Shown: positions 5,164 through 12,710, counted from the stretch's first letter. The stretch is 21,126 nucleotides of DNA from Vulcanimicrobiota bacterium (GCA_019245275.1 JAFARW010000223.1:1-21126); one strand, 5' to 3'. The notes: generated from the sequence alone by a model not told the origin. A program made the numbers and translations.

Positions 5164-7431
5164 ATGCTCTTGCTAGCAGCTGCCCTCAATTGCTGCACGA
5201 TCGCCGGGATCGTGCACGGACCTGGAGGCGTGCCGCTGCCGAACGCCTCGCTGACAATGCAACACGGTTCAACAGCATTATCGACGCGCAGCGAGCAGCA
5301 TGGCCGCTTCTCGGTTCATGCACCACCGGGCAGTTATATTTTGGTTGCGCGCGCGGACGGTTACGCGATTGCCGACGTCGGACCGATTGACGTACGCAAA
5401 GATATCGAAGTGGACGTCGCTCTCGAACCGGCCGACTCGCAACATCTTCGGCCAATCGGCGAAGTAACGGTTGACGGGCGGCTGACGCTTTCTCGTAACC
5501 CGGTGCCGAGCGTGCAAATTCTGCGTTCCGACTTCGAGCAGCGCGGTGCCGATCGGATCATCGATGCGTTACCCGAGATTCCGTCCGTGACGCTGCCACG
5601 GCCCGACGGTGGTTCAGCAAGCGCGCCCGCGGTCGTTGCGCTGCGCGGCCCCGATCCTTCCGAAACGCTCATTACGCTCGACGGGCAACTTCTCAACGAT
5701 GCGAACACCGGCGATCTCGATCTTTCACGCTTCCCGGTGGCCGCATTCTCAGCGGTCGATGTCACCGAGGGTCTCGGCCCAACGGATCTCGCGGGATCGA
5801 ATACGATCGGCGGTGCGGTCAACATCGTTTCGCTCCATCCGACACAACAGGCGCAGCACGCGGCATCGTTGAGCATCGGATCGTTCGGACGTTCCGAAGG
5901 TTGGTTTAACGCAACGGGAATCCGCGGGCGCTTCGGCTACGCGCTCGCCGCCGACGACCAGCAGAGTGCCGGATACGTCAATCAGGATGCGCTGCTATGC
6001 CAAACGAACCCCTGCGTGCCGGGTCAAACGAGCATCGTTCATCTCGGCTCGAGCGTTAGCAGCCGTTCTGCTCTGGCGCACCTCACGTGGACGTTTTCAC
6101 CGCGCGCCGACCTTGCGCTGCGCATCTTCACGCTTGGCGACGACCGCGACGAGAGCGCCGCGATGAACGCTCCCGATCCATCCAACGCTGTCCCAGGCGG
6201 TTTTGTCGGTCCGGGAGGGATCGGCGTTGGCCAAAGCATTCGTGCATACGATGTCCGGGCGCGCAGCCCGCTTGGCGCCGGAACGCTCGCCGCCGGCTTT
6301 TCCGCGTCGAACAACACGATCGCGATGCTGCTCGCGCCCGCGGGCCTCTCGCCGTACGACATCTCGCACCATGACAAGCGGCAGACGGTTTCGCTCAGCT
6401 GGCAGCGCGCGTTCGACCGCTCCGAATATTCCTTCGGTGGTTACGTGCAAGACGAGTCGCTTGCCGAAACCAACGTCGCTACACCACAATCGCAGACGAT
6501 CGGCTCATATTTCGTGCGCGCAGCGACGCGTCCGAGCGCACGGGTTCGGCTTGCAGCGGCGCTTTATGCATCGCATTACACGACGTTTGGAAGCAGCCTC
6601 GATGGGAGATTCGGCGCAAGCTACGACCTGAGCGATTCGAGCGTGCTGCGCTTTTCAGTCGGGACGGGTTTTCGCGCGCCGCTCCTGATCGAGCGCTATG
6701 TCTTTCCGAACGACGCCTTACCTCCGCCGAATGCGGATTGCGTCATCACGGGCCAGGGTAATCCGAACGAACGGGCCGAGCATGCGACCGAATACGAACT
6801 TGGGTATGCGCACCGATCGACAAGCGGCTCCGTCTTAGATATCTCTGCATACCGAACGAACTTACGCGATCCGATCGAGAATTTTTATCCGGGCAACACC
6901 TGTCCCACGATCAGCTACTCGTTCCCGATCAATGTCGGAAACGTGACGTATCAAGGCGGAGCAGTTCGCTTTACGCATCGATTCAACAAAGTGAGCGTCG
7001 TGGCACAGTACGGGCTCAACGTCGCCTATCCGTACAACCTTCCGGCAACGGTCTCAAATCCGACTTCGGGCGGATTCTTGGTAACGGGAGAGCAGTTCTT
7101 GGGCATTCCGCAGCAGGTAGGCTCGATTCAAATCGGCTGGGCCAGCGGCCCGTGGCATGCGGCACTCGATGCGCAGTTTCGCGGCAAGAATAATGAATTG
7201 AATCAAGGTCCCTATGCGCTGATCGACGGTGTCATCGGTCGCAGTTTTGGCAAAACCGACCTCACGCTTGCGCTCAGCAATCTGACCAATGCGGTCAATG
7301 GCCGGTTCACGCAACTGAGAGGCGGTGTTCCGTATCTGGGCAACGGTCCAAACGGATTGATGCCACTGCCTACCGACCGCTTCTTCATCGAACCGTTCGG
7401 TGCGCGGCTGGTGTTGACGGTGCGAGAATGA
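5164..7431 (+). CDS. TonB-dependent outer-membrane receptor with N-terminal carboxypeptidase-regulatory-like domain
   Basis: The 755-residue protein would form a gated outer-membrane beta-barrel for a scarce nutrient such as a siderophore, cobalamin or a glycan. In order it has a short hydrophobic start and a carboxypeptidase-regulatory-like Ig domain (about 13-92, GIVHGPGGVPLPNASLTM through VDVALEP). A plug follows (about 105-225, with VVALRGPDPSETLITLDGQ and GSNTIGGAVNIVS), then a barrel rich in alternating polar and hydrophobic strands. A late YELGYAHRS segment is typical of these barrels. The last residues (ARLVLTVRE) end in Glu rather than the usual terminal aromatic. The signal peptide is odd: from ATG 5164 it has no positive n-region. 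An in-frame CTG at 5122 would add LARRQRAR, but CTG starts are rare. Substrate unknown. The end overlaps the next gene by ATGA. Confidence 0.9.
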   Translation: MLLLAAALNCCTIAGIVHGPGGVPLPNASLTMQHGSTALSTRSEQHGRFSVHAPPGSYILVARADGYAIADVGPIDVRKDIEVDVALEPADSQHLRPIGEVTVDGRLTLSRNPVPSVQILRSDFEQRGADRIIDALPEIPSVTLPRPDGGSASAPAVVALRGPDPSETLITLDGQLLNDANTGDLDLSRFPVAAFSAVDVTEGLGPTDLAGSNTIGGAVNIVSLHPTQQAQHAASLSIGSFGRSEGWFNATGIRGRFGYALAADDQQSAGYVNQDALLCQTNPCVPGQTSIVHLGSSVSSRSALAHLTWTFSPRADLALRIFTLGDDRDESAAMNAPDPSNAVPGGFVGPGGIGVGQSIRAYDVRARSPLGAGTLAAGFSASNNTIAMLLAPAGLSPYDISHHDKRQTVSLSWQRAFDRSEYSFGGYVQDESLAETNVATPQSQTIGSYFVRAATRPSARVRLAAALYASHYTTFGSSLDGRFGASYDLSDSSVLRFSVGTGFRAPLLIERYVFPNDALPPPNADCVITGQGNPNERAEHATEYELGYAHRSTSGSVLDISAYRTNLRDPIENFYPGNTCPTISYSFPINVGNVTYQGGAVRFTHRFNKVSVVAQYGLNVAYPYNLPATVSNPTSGGFLVTGEQFLGIPQQVGSIQIGWASGPWHAALDAQFRGKNNELNQGPYALIDGVIGRSFGKTDLTLALSNLTNAVNGRFTQLRGGVPYLGNGPNGLMPLPTDRFFIEPFGARLVLTVRE

Positions 7432-8426
7432 TGAAAGCGGTTCGGCTTCACCAGCTCGGTGGCGTTCAAAATCTCCAGCTCGATCAAGTCGCTGAGCCCG
7501 CTCCCGGCGCGGGTGAGATCCTCGTTCGACTCAGTGCCGCCGCTTTAAACCATCGTGACGTCTACATTACGCAAGGTCTTTATCCCGGGATTGAACTGCC
7601 GGTCATCTTGGGCTCCGATGGAACCGGTACGATTGCCGCGCTCGGCGAGGGCGTGAGCGCACCGGCCGTCGGCACGCCGGTTGTAATCAACCCGATGCTC
7701 GACTGGGGGGACAATCCGCGCGTCTGGAGCTCGCGCGCCACGATCCTCGGTATGCCGCGCGCCGGTACGCTTGCCGATTATGTTAGCGTCCCGGCGCAGA
7801 ACGTTGCGCCGACGCCGCAGGGACTCAGCGACGAAGAAGCGGCCGCATTACCGCTTGGCGGCCTTACCGCCTACCGAGCGACGTTTACACGCGGGCGAAT
7901 CAGCGCCAAAGATACGGTGCTTGTCACCGGCGTCGGCGGCGGCGTGCAGACGTTCGTTCTGCTGTTTTGCAAGCACATCGGGGCGCGCGTCATCGTCACG
8001 TCTTCGCGCGACGAAAAATTGGACCGTGCGAAAGCCCTCGGCGCGGACGAGACGCTGAACTACCGCAACGATCCGGAGTGGTACAAGGCGGCGCGAAAAA
8101 TCGGCGTTGACGTCGCTATCGATTCTGCCGGCGGCGAGACGTTGGCGCGCGTGATCGACATCGTCAAACCGGGCGGTCGTGTCGTGACATATGGCGGCAC
8201 GACCGGCGACGCGAAGATCAGACCGTTTTCAATCTTCTGGCACCAGCGAGATGTTTTGGGAACGTCGATGGGGAGTCCCGAAGATTTTTCCGCGATGCTG
8301 AAACTCTTTACCGGTGGATTACGGCCGGTTGTCGATCGAACATTCGAGTTAGCGGATATTGTAGCGGCAGCCGAGCGACTCGAACACGCCGATCAGTTCG
8401 GCAAGGTTGTGTTGCACATTTCGTAG
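7428..8426 (+). CDS. MDR-superfamily zinc-type alcohol dehydrogenase/quinone oxidoreductase homologue
   Basis: The 332-residue protein is a medium-chain dehydrogenase/reductase, cytosolic and NAD(P)-dependent. The GroES-like catalytic domain (about 1-130) includes ALNHRDVYITQGLYPG (39-54) and ILGSDGTGTI. The Rossmann domain has VLVTGVGGGVQTF (164-176). The usual catalytic-zinc Cys is replaced by Asn41 in NHRD, and the loop that would hold the four structural-zinc cysteines (NPMLDWGDNPRVW, 88-100) contains none. This makes it a probable zinc-free quinone-oxidoreductase-like member. The substrate cannot be predicted. Two adjacent ATG codons occur (7428 and 7431); the first overlaps the receptor stop as ATGA. 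The 3' end overlaps the convergent hydrolase gene by 34 bases. Confidence 0.9.
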   Translation: MMKAVRLHQLGGVQNLQLDQVAEPAPGAGEILVRLSAAALNHRDVYITQGLYPGIELPVILGSDGTGTIAALGEGVSAPAVGTPVVINPMLDWGDNPRVWSSRATILGMPRAGTLADYVSVPAQNVAPTPQGLSDEEAAALPLGGLTAYRATFTRGRISAKDTVLVTGVGGGVQTFVLLFCKHIGARVIVTSSRDEKLDRAKALGADETLNYRNDPEWYKAARKIGVDVAIDSAGGETLARVIDIVKPGGRVVTYGGTTGDAKIRPFSIFWHQRDVLGTSMGSPEDFSAMLKLFTGGLRPVVDRTFELADIVAAAERLEHADQFGKVVLHIS

Positions 8427-9334
8427 ACGCGCAGCTCCGGATCGACATCGGTCCCAAGCTCGGCGCGCACAACTTCCGCCTCTTCGGCGCCGGCACTTGA
8501 GGACCAATCAGGGATCAGAATCGTCTTCTCTTCGAGCGTCATCGCCCGATCGAGCTGACGAGAACGGACTCGTCCTTCGTGCTCCAATGCTTCAAGGTGT
8601 GCCAGCATTTGGCGAGCCGCGGCGGGCCATAATCGCGAATCGGTTTCGGCATAGATTGCAGTGATCAAATCGGGAATCGTCCGCGGACCATTCTCAAGCT
8701 CGCCGATCACCTGCTGTTCGCGAAGGTGGCGGTGCGCGATGTACTCGCGCAGTTTTGCGGGCGCATCATCGACCGGCTCTCCATGTCCGCCGTAGATGCG
8801 ATCTAGTTCGGGAAAATCGGCGAGCAGACGCGCCAGCGTCGCTTGATACGGGCGCATCGCCCCGCCGGGCGGTGCGATTACGACGGTGCCTTCCCCTAAA
8901 ACAACGTCGCCGGTGAAGAGTGCGCGCTCGCGTGGATCGTAGAAAACCAAATGATCGAAGGTGTGCCCGGGGGCATCTACCGCGAGGAACCGCTCGCGCC
9001 CCACTTCTAAGGTTTCGCGATCGTGCAACGCTCGATCGTGCGGGGCTTTTGAGTTCGGATGTGCGGCAACGTTCGCTCCGGTGCGCTGCGCGAGCGGCAC
9101 CGCCGCCGGCGCGTGGTCGGGGTGGCCGTGTGTGATCAGAATCCATATGATGCGCAGTTGTTTTTGCGCAGCAGTCTCGATTAATGCATCGACGTGACGG
9201 TCGATCGGCGGCCCGGGATCGACGCAAACGGCTTCTTCATTACCGCAATCGATTAGATAAGAGTTCGTTCCGGAGAGCGTAAGAGCGGAGGGGTTGGGCG
9301 CACGCACGAGCGTGATCCGCGACTTTGCTACCAC
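8393..9334 (-). CDS. Metallo-beta-lactamase-fold hydrolase, LACTB2-like, with C-terminal winged helix
   Basis: The 313-residue protein has a complete dinuclear-zinc site: THGHPDH (His69, His71, Asp73, His74), His124 in APGHTFDH, Asp143 in FTGDVVLG and His184 in YGGHGEPV. A C-terminal winged-helix-like domain (about 200-260, HLREQQVIGELENGPRTIPD onward) is as in LACTB2, a human endoribonuclease. Bacterial relatives are generally annotated only as MBL-fold hydrolases, so either RNA or a thioester/lactone could be the substrate. The start is GTG at 9334, overlapping the Nudix TAG (9330-9328) by seven bases, so the pair is an operon. The extreme C-terminus (YEMCNTTLPN) is encoded antisense to the end of the dehydrogenase gene. 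Confidence 0.9.
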   Translation of the reverse strand: MVAKSRITLVRAPNPSALTLSGTNSYLIDCGNEEAVCVDPGPPIDRHVDALIETAAQKQLRIIWILITHGHPDHAPAAVPLAQRTGANVAAHPNSKAPHDRALHDRETLEVGRERFLAVDAPGHTFDHLVFYDPRERALFTGDVVLGEGTVVIAPPGGAMRPYQATLARLLADFPELDRIYGGHGEPVDDAPAKLREYIAHRHLREQQVIGELENGPRTIPDLITAIYAETDSRLWPAAARQMLAHLEALEHEGRVRSRQLDRAMTLEEKTILIPDWSSSAGAEEAEVVRAELGTDVDPELRVYEMCNTTLPN

Positions 9335-10131
9335 GCGTTTTCGAGCTCCGCCGGCAGTGAAAACTCATGCTCGGCCGTTGCGTTCGGCATGATCCGCAGA
9401 ATGGGTTTGGTGCGCGCGAATTCGAGAACTTCTTGGATGCCGCTGAACGCTGCTAACCGTTCGATATGTTTGATTGTCGGATAGACCATCGCGAAGCGTC
9501 CGGCTTCGTACTCGCGCAGCGCAACTTGGGGTTCGATCCAGATTTCATCGTGCGTTTCAATGCGATCTGCCGCAGCAAGCTGGCGATCGGCGCGAGCCGT
9601 GAAGAAGTGCGCGTAAAATCGCCGCGCTTCATTGGGCGGCGTTACCCAAACCGAGAACAGCTCGAGTCCTGAAGCATCGAGCTGGAGGTCGCGGCTGCGC
9701 AAGATGTCCGTGAAGTCTGACTCTCCACGCCACAGCGCTTCGCGCGCATCTTTTAAGGATGCGATGTCTGTGCCGGAATCGAGCGTTTTGCCGAGCAGAA
9801 CGCCGCCCTCTTCAAAGAGTTCGCGGGCGGCTGCAACGATCAGCGCGGCTCGATCTGCATCTTCAAGCTCGGCAAGCGTCGGATCGTCGAGCGACGCAGC
9901 TCGCTTAGCTCGGAACATGCGCGCCAGGCGCTCGCGATCGAGCCCTTGGATTCGCGCTCTCGCCTGGTCGCTGTAATCGGCCGGTTCGACGGCGCCGCCG
10001 GGAAAGGCGAAGACGTCGGGAGCAAAGGCGCTCTTGGCGCTGCGGCGCAGCATCAGGACTTCAAAGGAAGGCGCGCGCTTCTCGGCGCGCAGCAGCATGA
10101 CGGTCGATGCCGGCCGGATCGCGGGAACCAT
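9328..10131 (-). CDS. Nudix hydrolase, NUDT19/RDR-like
   Basis: The 267-residue protein would cleave a nucleoside-diphosphate-X substrate. Its Nudix box is split: FAFPGGAVEPADY (41-53) and AARELFEEGGVLL (101-113) are separated by about 50 residues (Asp/Glu/Arg-rich, 57-97) in place of the usual short spacer. That long insertion is characteristic of NUDT19-type CoA-diphosphatase relatives, so CoA or acyl-CoA is a plausible substrate (inference). Catalytic REXXEEXG is intact as RELFEEGG. The start is ATG at 10131; a TTG one codon earlier is possible but unnecessary. The gene is divergent from the secreted DUF5666-like gene, with only 27 bases between the starts, and it is coupled downstream to the MBL-fold hydrolase. 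Confidence 0.9.
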   Translation of the reverse strand: MVPAIRPASTVMLLRAEKRAPSFEVLMLRRSAKSAFAPDVFAFPGGAVEPADYSDQARARIQGLDRERLARMFRAKRAASLDDPTLAELEDADRAALIVAAARELFEEGGVLLGKTLDSGTDIASLKDAREALWRGESDFTDILRSRDLQLDASGLELFSVWVTPPNEARRFYAHFFTARADRQLAAADRIETHDEIWIEPQVALREYEAGRFAMVYPTIKHIERLAAFSGIQEVLEFARTKPILRIMPNATAEHEFSLPAELENAW

Positions 10132-10158
10132 CAACTGGAGCGGTCGCGTTGTTCGGGT

Positions 10159-10557
10159 ATGAAAGCGCGATTTTTTGCGGCCGCCACGGCCGTCCTGTTC
10201 CTGTTGGCCGGCGCGTTAGTTTCCGCCCAGACCACTCCGGCTCCAACGCCCGTCGCTCTTCCGACTGTGCCGCCGACCGTCAACCCGATCGTTCAGTCGG
10301 TGATCAATGCCCTAGCCGGGCGCGTCAAAGCTGACTTCGGCTGGGAGCCGAACCGGGCGCGAGGGGTCGTGACGTATTTCCGTCACTACGATATGCAGAT
10401 TCGGTTTGCCAATGGCACCTACCGCGACGTGCATCTCCACCAGGGAACGGTGATCAACCCGCGCGGCGCATCGATCGAAGTCGGTAACCGCGTCGACATT
10501 CAGGGTCAGATGAACGGTGACGGCTCGCTCAACGCCAACGTCATAAATTTGTACTAG
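10159..10557 (+). CDS. Secreted DUF5666-like small protein
   Basis: The 132-residue protein has a clear Sec signal peptide (MKARFFAAATAVLFLLAGAL), with likely cleavage after VSA at residue 23. A Pro/Thr linker follows (TTPAPTPVALPTVPPTV). A C-terminal beta-rich domain (about 66-132) runs from RGVVTYFRHYDMQIRFANGT through VGNRVDIQGQMNGDGSLNAN. The pattern of Gly-Val...Gly-Thr...Val-Gly-X-X-Val...Gly...Asp-Gly-Ser...Ala-X-X-Ile resembles the DUF5666 OB-like fold; function unknown. I chose the ATG at 10159 because it begins the signal peptide; the open frame upstream to 9946 is antisense to the Nudix gene. No Shine-Dalgarno or promoter is convincing. Confidence 0.75.
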   Translation: MKARFFAAATAVLFLLAGALVSAQTTPAPTPVALPTVPPTVNPIVQSVINALAGRVKADFGWEPNRARGVVTYFRHYDMQIRFANGTYRDVHLHQGTVINPRGASIEVGNRVDIQGQMNGDGSLNANVINLY

Positions 10558-10575
10558 CGCAGTATAATCGCGCTA
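10555..10575. repeat. Inverted repeat TAGCGC/GCGCTA enclosing a TATAAT box
   Basis: TAGCGC (10555-10560) and GCGCTA (10570-10575) are perfect inverted copies around AGTATAATC. The left arm begins with the TAG stop of the DUF5666-like gene, and the right arm ends on the first base of the isomerase ATG. It may be an operator over the promoter or simply a small hairpin at the 3' end of the upstream mRNA. Confidence 0.45.
10563..10568 (+). promoter_or_regulatory. Consensus -10 box (TATAAT) for the RpiB-like gene, leaderless arrangement
   Basis: A perfect TATAAT is followed by CGCGCT and then the ATG at 10575, so the expected transcription start falls on the ATG. No Shine-Dalgarno can fit between them. 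The region 16-18 bases upstream has no recognisable -35 (GTCATA at the 17-base position). Confidence 0.6.
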
Positions 10576-11009
10576 TGCGAATAGCGCTGGGCAGCGATCT
10601 GTCCAATGAACTGACTGCGGGATTGCAGCGGATACTGGAATCCAGAGGTCACCAAGTTTCGCTTCATGGTGCTCTATCATCGGATGATGATTCGTGGACC
10701 CATGCGGCGCGCGGCGTTGCTGAAGCGGTCCGCAACGGCGATGCGGATTCAGGCATCGTGTGCTGTTGGACTGGAACGGGCGCCTCGATTGCGGCCAATA
10801 AAGTGCCGGGAATTCGTGCAGCATTGTGTCACGATCCGCAAACGGCCGCCGGCGCGCGCAAATGGAACGATGCCAACGTTTTGGCGCTGAGCCTTCGCGC
10901 GACATCGCTGCCGCTCGGCGAAGAGATCTTGGACGCGTGGCTATCCGAAGCGCCGACCGACGATCCGAAGTATCAGGCGATGATCGAGGATATCGAGTCT
11001 AAGATTTAG
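10575..11009 (+). CDS. Divergent RpiB/LacA/LacB-family sugar-phosphate isomerase
   Basis: The 144-residue protein aligns along its length with RpiB-type isomerases, which interconvert ribose-5-P and ribulose-5-P or similar aldose/ketose phosphates. Seen: MRIALGSD (1-8), SGIVCCWTGTGASIAANK (59-76), VPGIRAALCHDPQTA (77-91) and KWNDANVLALSLR (96-108). Cys64 aligns with the catalytic Cys of the family and His86 with a conserved active-site His. However, the usual GSDHAG becomes GSDLSN, losing the N-terminal His. CGTGIGM becomes CWTGTGA, and the C-terminal Arg-rich phosphate-binding segment (HARRI-like) is not evident. Substrate specificity may therefore differ, so I give no gene symbol. The gene appears to have its own leaderless promoter. 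Its end overlaps the convergent dehydrogenase by 11 bases. Confidence 0.85.
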   Translation: MRIALGSDLSNELTAGLQRILESRGHQVSLHGALSSDDDSWTHAARGVAEAVRNGDADSGIVCCWTGTGASIAANKVPGIRAALCHDPQTAAGARKWNDANVLALSLRATSLPLGEEILDAWLSEAPTDDPKYQAMIEDIESKI

Positions 11010-11904
11010 CGCGGCGTGACTGAAACGTCAGCTCTGCAATGCCCGACTTATCGAGGTCGCCTATTCCTTGCGTAACCATTCGATCGTATTGCGCCGCCGC
11101 GGCGGCTGCAAGCGGTAAGTTCAACCCAACGTCGCGCGCGAGTTGAAGCGCGATGTTCGAGTCTTTTGCGGCGTGCGCAGCGGAAAAATATGTTTCGTGA
11201 TCGCGCATCTGCATATCTGCGCCGTCCGTCTCGAGCACGCGCGATGCAGCGCCGGTTTTTGAGAAGATCTCACGCAGCTCTGTAAGGTCCAAGCCGAGCG
11301 AATCGCCGAGTCCCAAGCCCTCTGCCAAGCCCGCAGTGTTGATATTCATCAGCATGTTGACGAGGGCTTTGGTTTCGGCTGCCTTTCCAGGCCCACCGAG
11401 ATAGTGAATCTCGGAAGCCATCGCTTCGAGCAATGGCCGCGAGCGTTCAAATGCGTCTCGATCTCCGGCACACATCAAAAAGAGCGTACCGGATCGCGCT
11501 TGCGGCATCGATCCGGCCATGCACGCTTCGATCGCTTGCGCGCCGTTTGAGCGTGCGCGGCGTTCGGCTTCCACATGCACTGCGGGCGACAGCGTCGCGC
11601 AATTGATGAAAAGCTTGTCCTTAGCGCCGGCGAGAAGCGAGTCGCCTTTCTCAGCAAAGATCGAAAGCGTTGCAGCGTCGTCGCTGACGGCGGTTAGGAC
11701 GACGTCGCAAAGATCGGTAACGTCCGCCAGCGTTGCCGCAATCACGGCGCCGACTTGCTCGGAAAGCACATTCGCAGATGCCGGATCCGCATCGTAAAGC
11801 GCCTCGACGTTCCAACCGGTATCGTTGAGCCGCAGCGCGATGTTGGCGCCCATGCGTCCCGTTCCGACGATGCCGACGCGCGAGGGCGCTTTCAGCGGTT
11901 CCAT
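10999..11904 (-). CDS. Beta-hydroxyacid dehydrogenase (3-hydroxyisobutyrate dehydrogenase family)
   Basis: The 301-residue protein is a cytosolic NAD(P)-dependent oxidoreductase of the HIBADH/GLYR family. The Rossmann motif VGIVGTGRMGANIA (10-23) has GXGXXG at 14-19. ATLSP (103-107) corresponds to the substrate-binding STIDP region. EACMAGSMPQARSGTLFLM (127-145) corresponds to DAPVSGG-X-X-GA-X-X-GTL, with Ser in place of the second Gly. Lys179 and Asn183 in ETKALVNM are the catalytic Lys and partner Asn. The substrate is not predictable and could be a hydroxyacid or, in imine-reductase-like members, an imine. I chose ATG 11904, which begins MEPLKAPSRVGIVG. A TTG at 11928 would add eight residues. 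The gene diverges from the secreted-protein gene at 12006. Confidence 0.88.
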   Translation of the reverse strand: MEPLKAPSRVGIVGTGRMGANIALRLNDTGWNVEALYDADPASANVLSEQVGAVIAATLADVTDLCDVVLTAVSDDAATLSIFAEKGDSLLAGAKDKLFINCATLSPAVHVEAERRARSNGAQAIEACMAGSMPQARSGTLFLMCAGDRDAFERSRPLLEAMASEIHYLGGPGKAAETKALVNMLMNINTAGLAEGLGLGDSLGLDLTELREIFSKTGAASRVLETDGADMQMRDHETYFSAAHAAKDSNIALQLARDVGLNLPLAAAAAAQYDRMVTQGIGDLDKSGIAELTFQSRRAKS

Positions 11905-12005
11905 GGCGGCTAAGTACGCCGTCGCCAATCCAAATCCGGCGCTGTGCCGTTGTCGTGATGGAAAGAGGACCTGATCTCAACCTGTCATCGTAAAGAAAGG
12001 AGCTT

Positions 12006-12668
12006 ATGCATATCTCTCGTTTTCTCGGAGGGCTTGCGATCGCCGCATTGACGCTCTCGATGTCTCCCGTTCAAGCTGCTTCGAAGATGTCCGCAAGCCA
12101 AATGGCCGCGGTTCCGTCGGGCGTCGACCTCAAAATGAACTCACGCTTTGGCGGCCCCGGCGTTTACACGGGCGCGCCGGCTCTGAGCGTAACGCTTGCG
12201 GTCGTGATGGCCGGGGGCGGACCGAAGCAATACAGCACGATGACGCTGCTTAAGACGCTTGCCGGTGATAAGACGAGCGCAGAAGTCGCAAAACTCTCGA
12301 AGCAGTACGGCAAGAGCGCCGTCGGACAGTTTGTGAAGACGTTCGACTTCATCATCAGCGACGCGTTGCATTATGTGACCGTGAAGCACATCACGCTTCC
12401 GAGCCAGCCGGCCGTTGACCCGAAAGATGGCGAAAAACTCGCCGGCGTGCTTTGGGGAGCATCCTCGATCGGCGGCGACAAGCACAACGTTGAAGCCGGC
12501 CTCGATCACCTCGTTGGACACCCGTTGCACATGCAGATCATGACGGACATCGATGGCAAGTACGGCGTTGCCGCCGACGCGCAGTACCACGTGATCTTGC
12601 TAACCGCGCTGACGGACCTCGCCAGCGCTTATCATCTCGATGCCAACGGCAAAATGAAGGCCATGTAA
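12006..12668 (+). CDS. Secreted protein of unknown function
   Basis: I do not recognise a family. The 220-residue product has a signal peptide (MHISRFLGGLAIAALTLSMS), with probable cleavage after PVQA (residue 24), giving a mature protein of about 196 residues. The mature part has no transmembrane segment and no cysteine. It has a Gly-rich stretch (FGGPGVYTGAP, then VVMAGGGPKQY) and a His-containing segment (LDHLVGHPLHMQIMTDIDGK). It looks mostly helical in the second half. An AAAGGAG ribosome site ends three bases before the ATG, which is short but the best Shine-Dalgarno among the plus-strand leading genes here. The gene stands alone: a divergent dehydrogenase lies upstream, and a repeat element plus a hairpin terminator lie downstream. 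Confidence 0.8.
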   Translation: MHISRFLGGLAIAALTLSMSPVQAASKMSASQMAAVPSGVDLKMNSRFGGPGVYTGAPALSVTLAVVMAGGGPKQYSTMTLLKTLAGDKTSAEVAKLSKQYGKSAVGQFVKTFDFIISDALHYVTVKHITLPSQPAVDPKDGEKLAGVLWGASSIGGDKHNVEAGLDHLVGHPLHMQIMTDIDGKYGVAADAQYHVILLTALTDLASAYHLDANGKMKAM

Positions 12669-12682
12669 GCTCGATTACGGTT

Positions 12683-12708
12683 GCCCTTCGACAAGCTCAG
12701 GGTGACAC
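12683..12708. repeat. Dispersed-repeat-like intergenic element (CCCTTCGACAAGCTCAGGG core)
   Basis: The core at 12684-12702 has complementary ends (CCCT/AGGG) and lies 15 bases after a stop codon. I recall very similar CTTCGACAAGCTCAGG sequences occurring in high copy in intergenic regions of several unrelated bacterial genomes; that is from memory. I found no second copy in this window, so its repeat status here is unproven. Confidence 0.45.
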
Positions 12709-12710
12709 GG

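Noticed and set aside
9946..10158. N-terminal extension of the DUF5666-like protein
   Set aside because: It is antisense to the Nudix gene and would bury the obvious signal peptide inside the protein.
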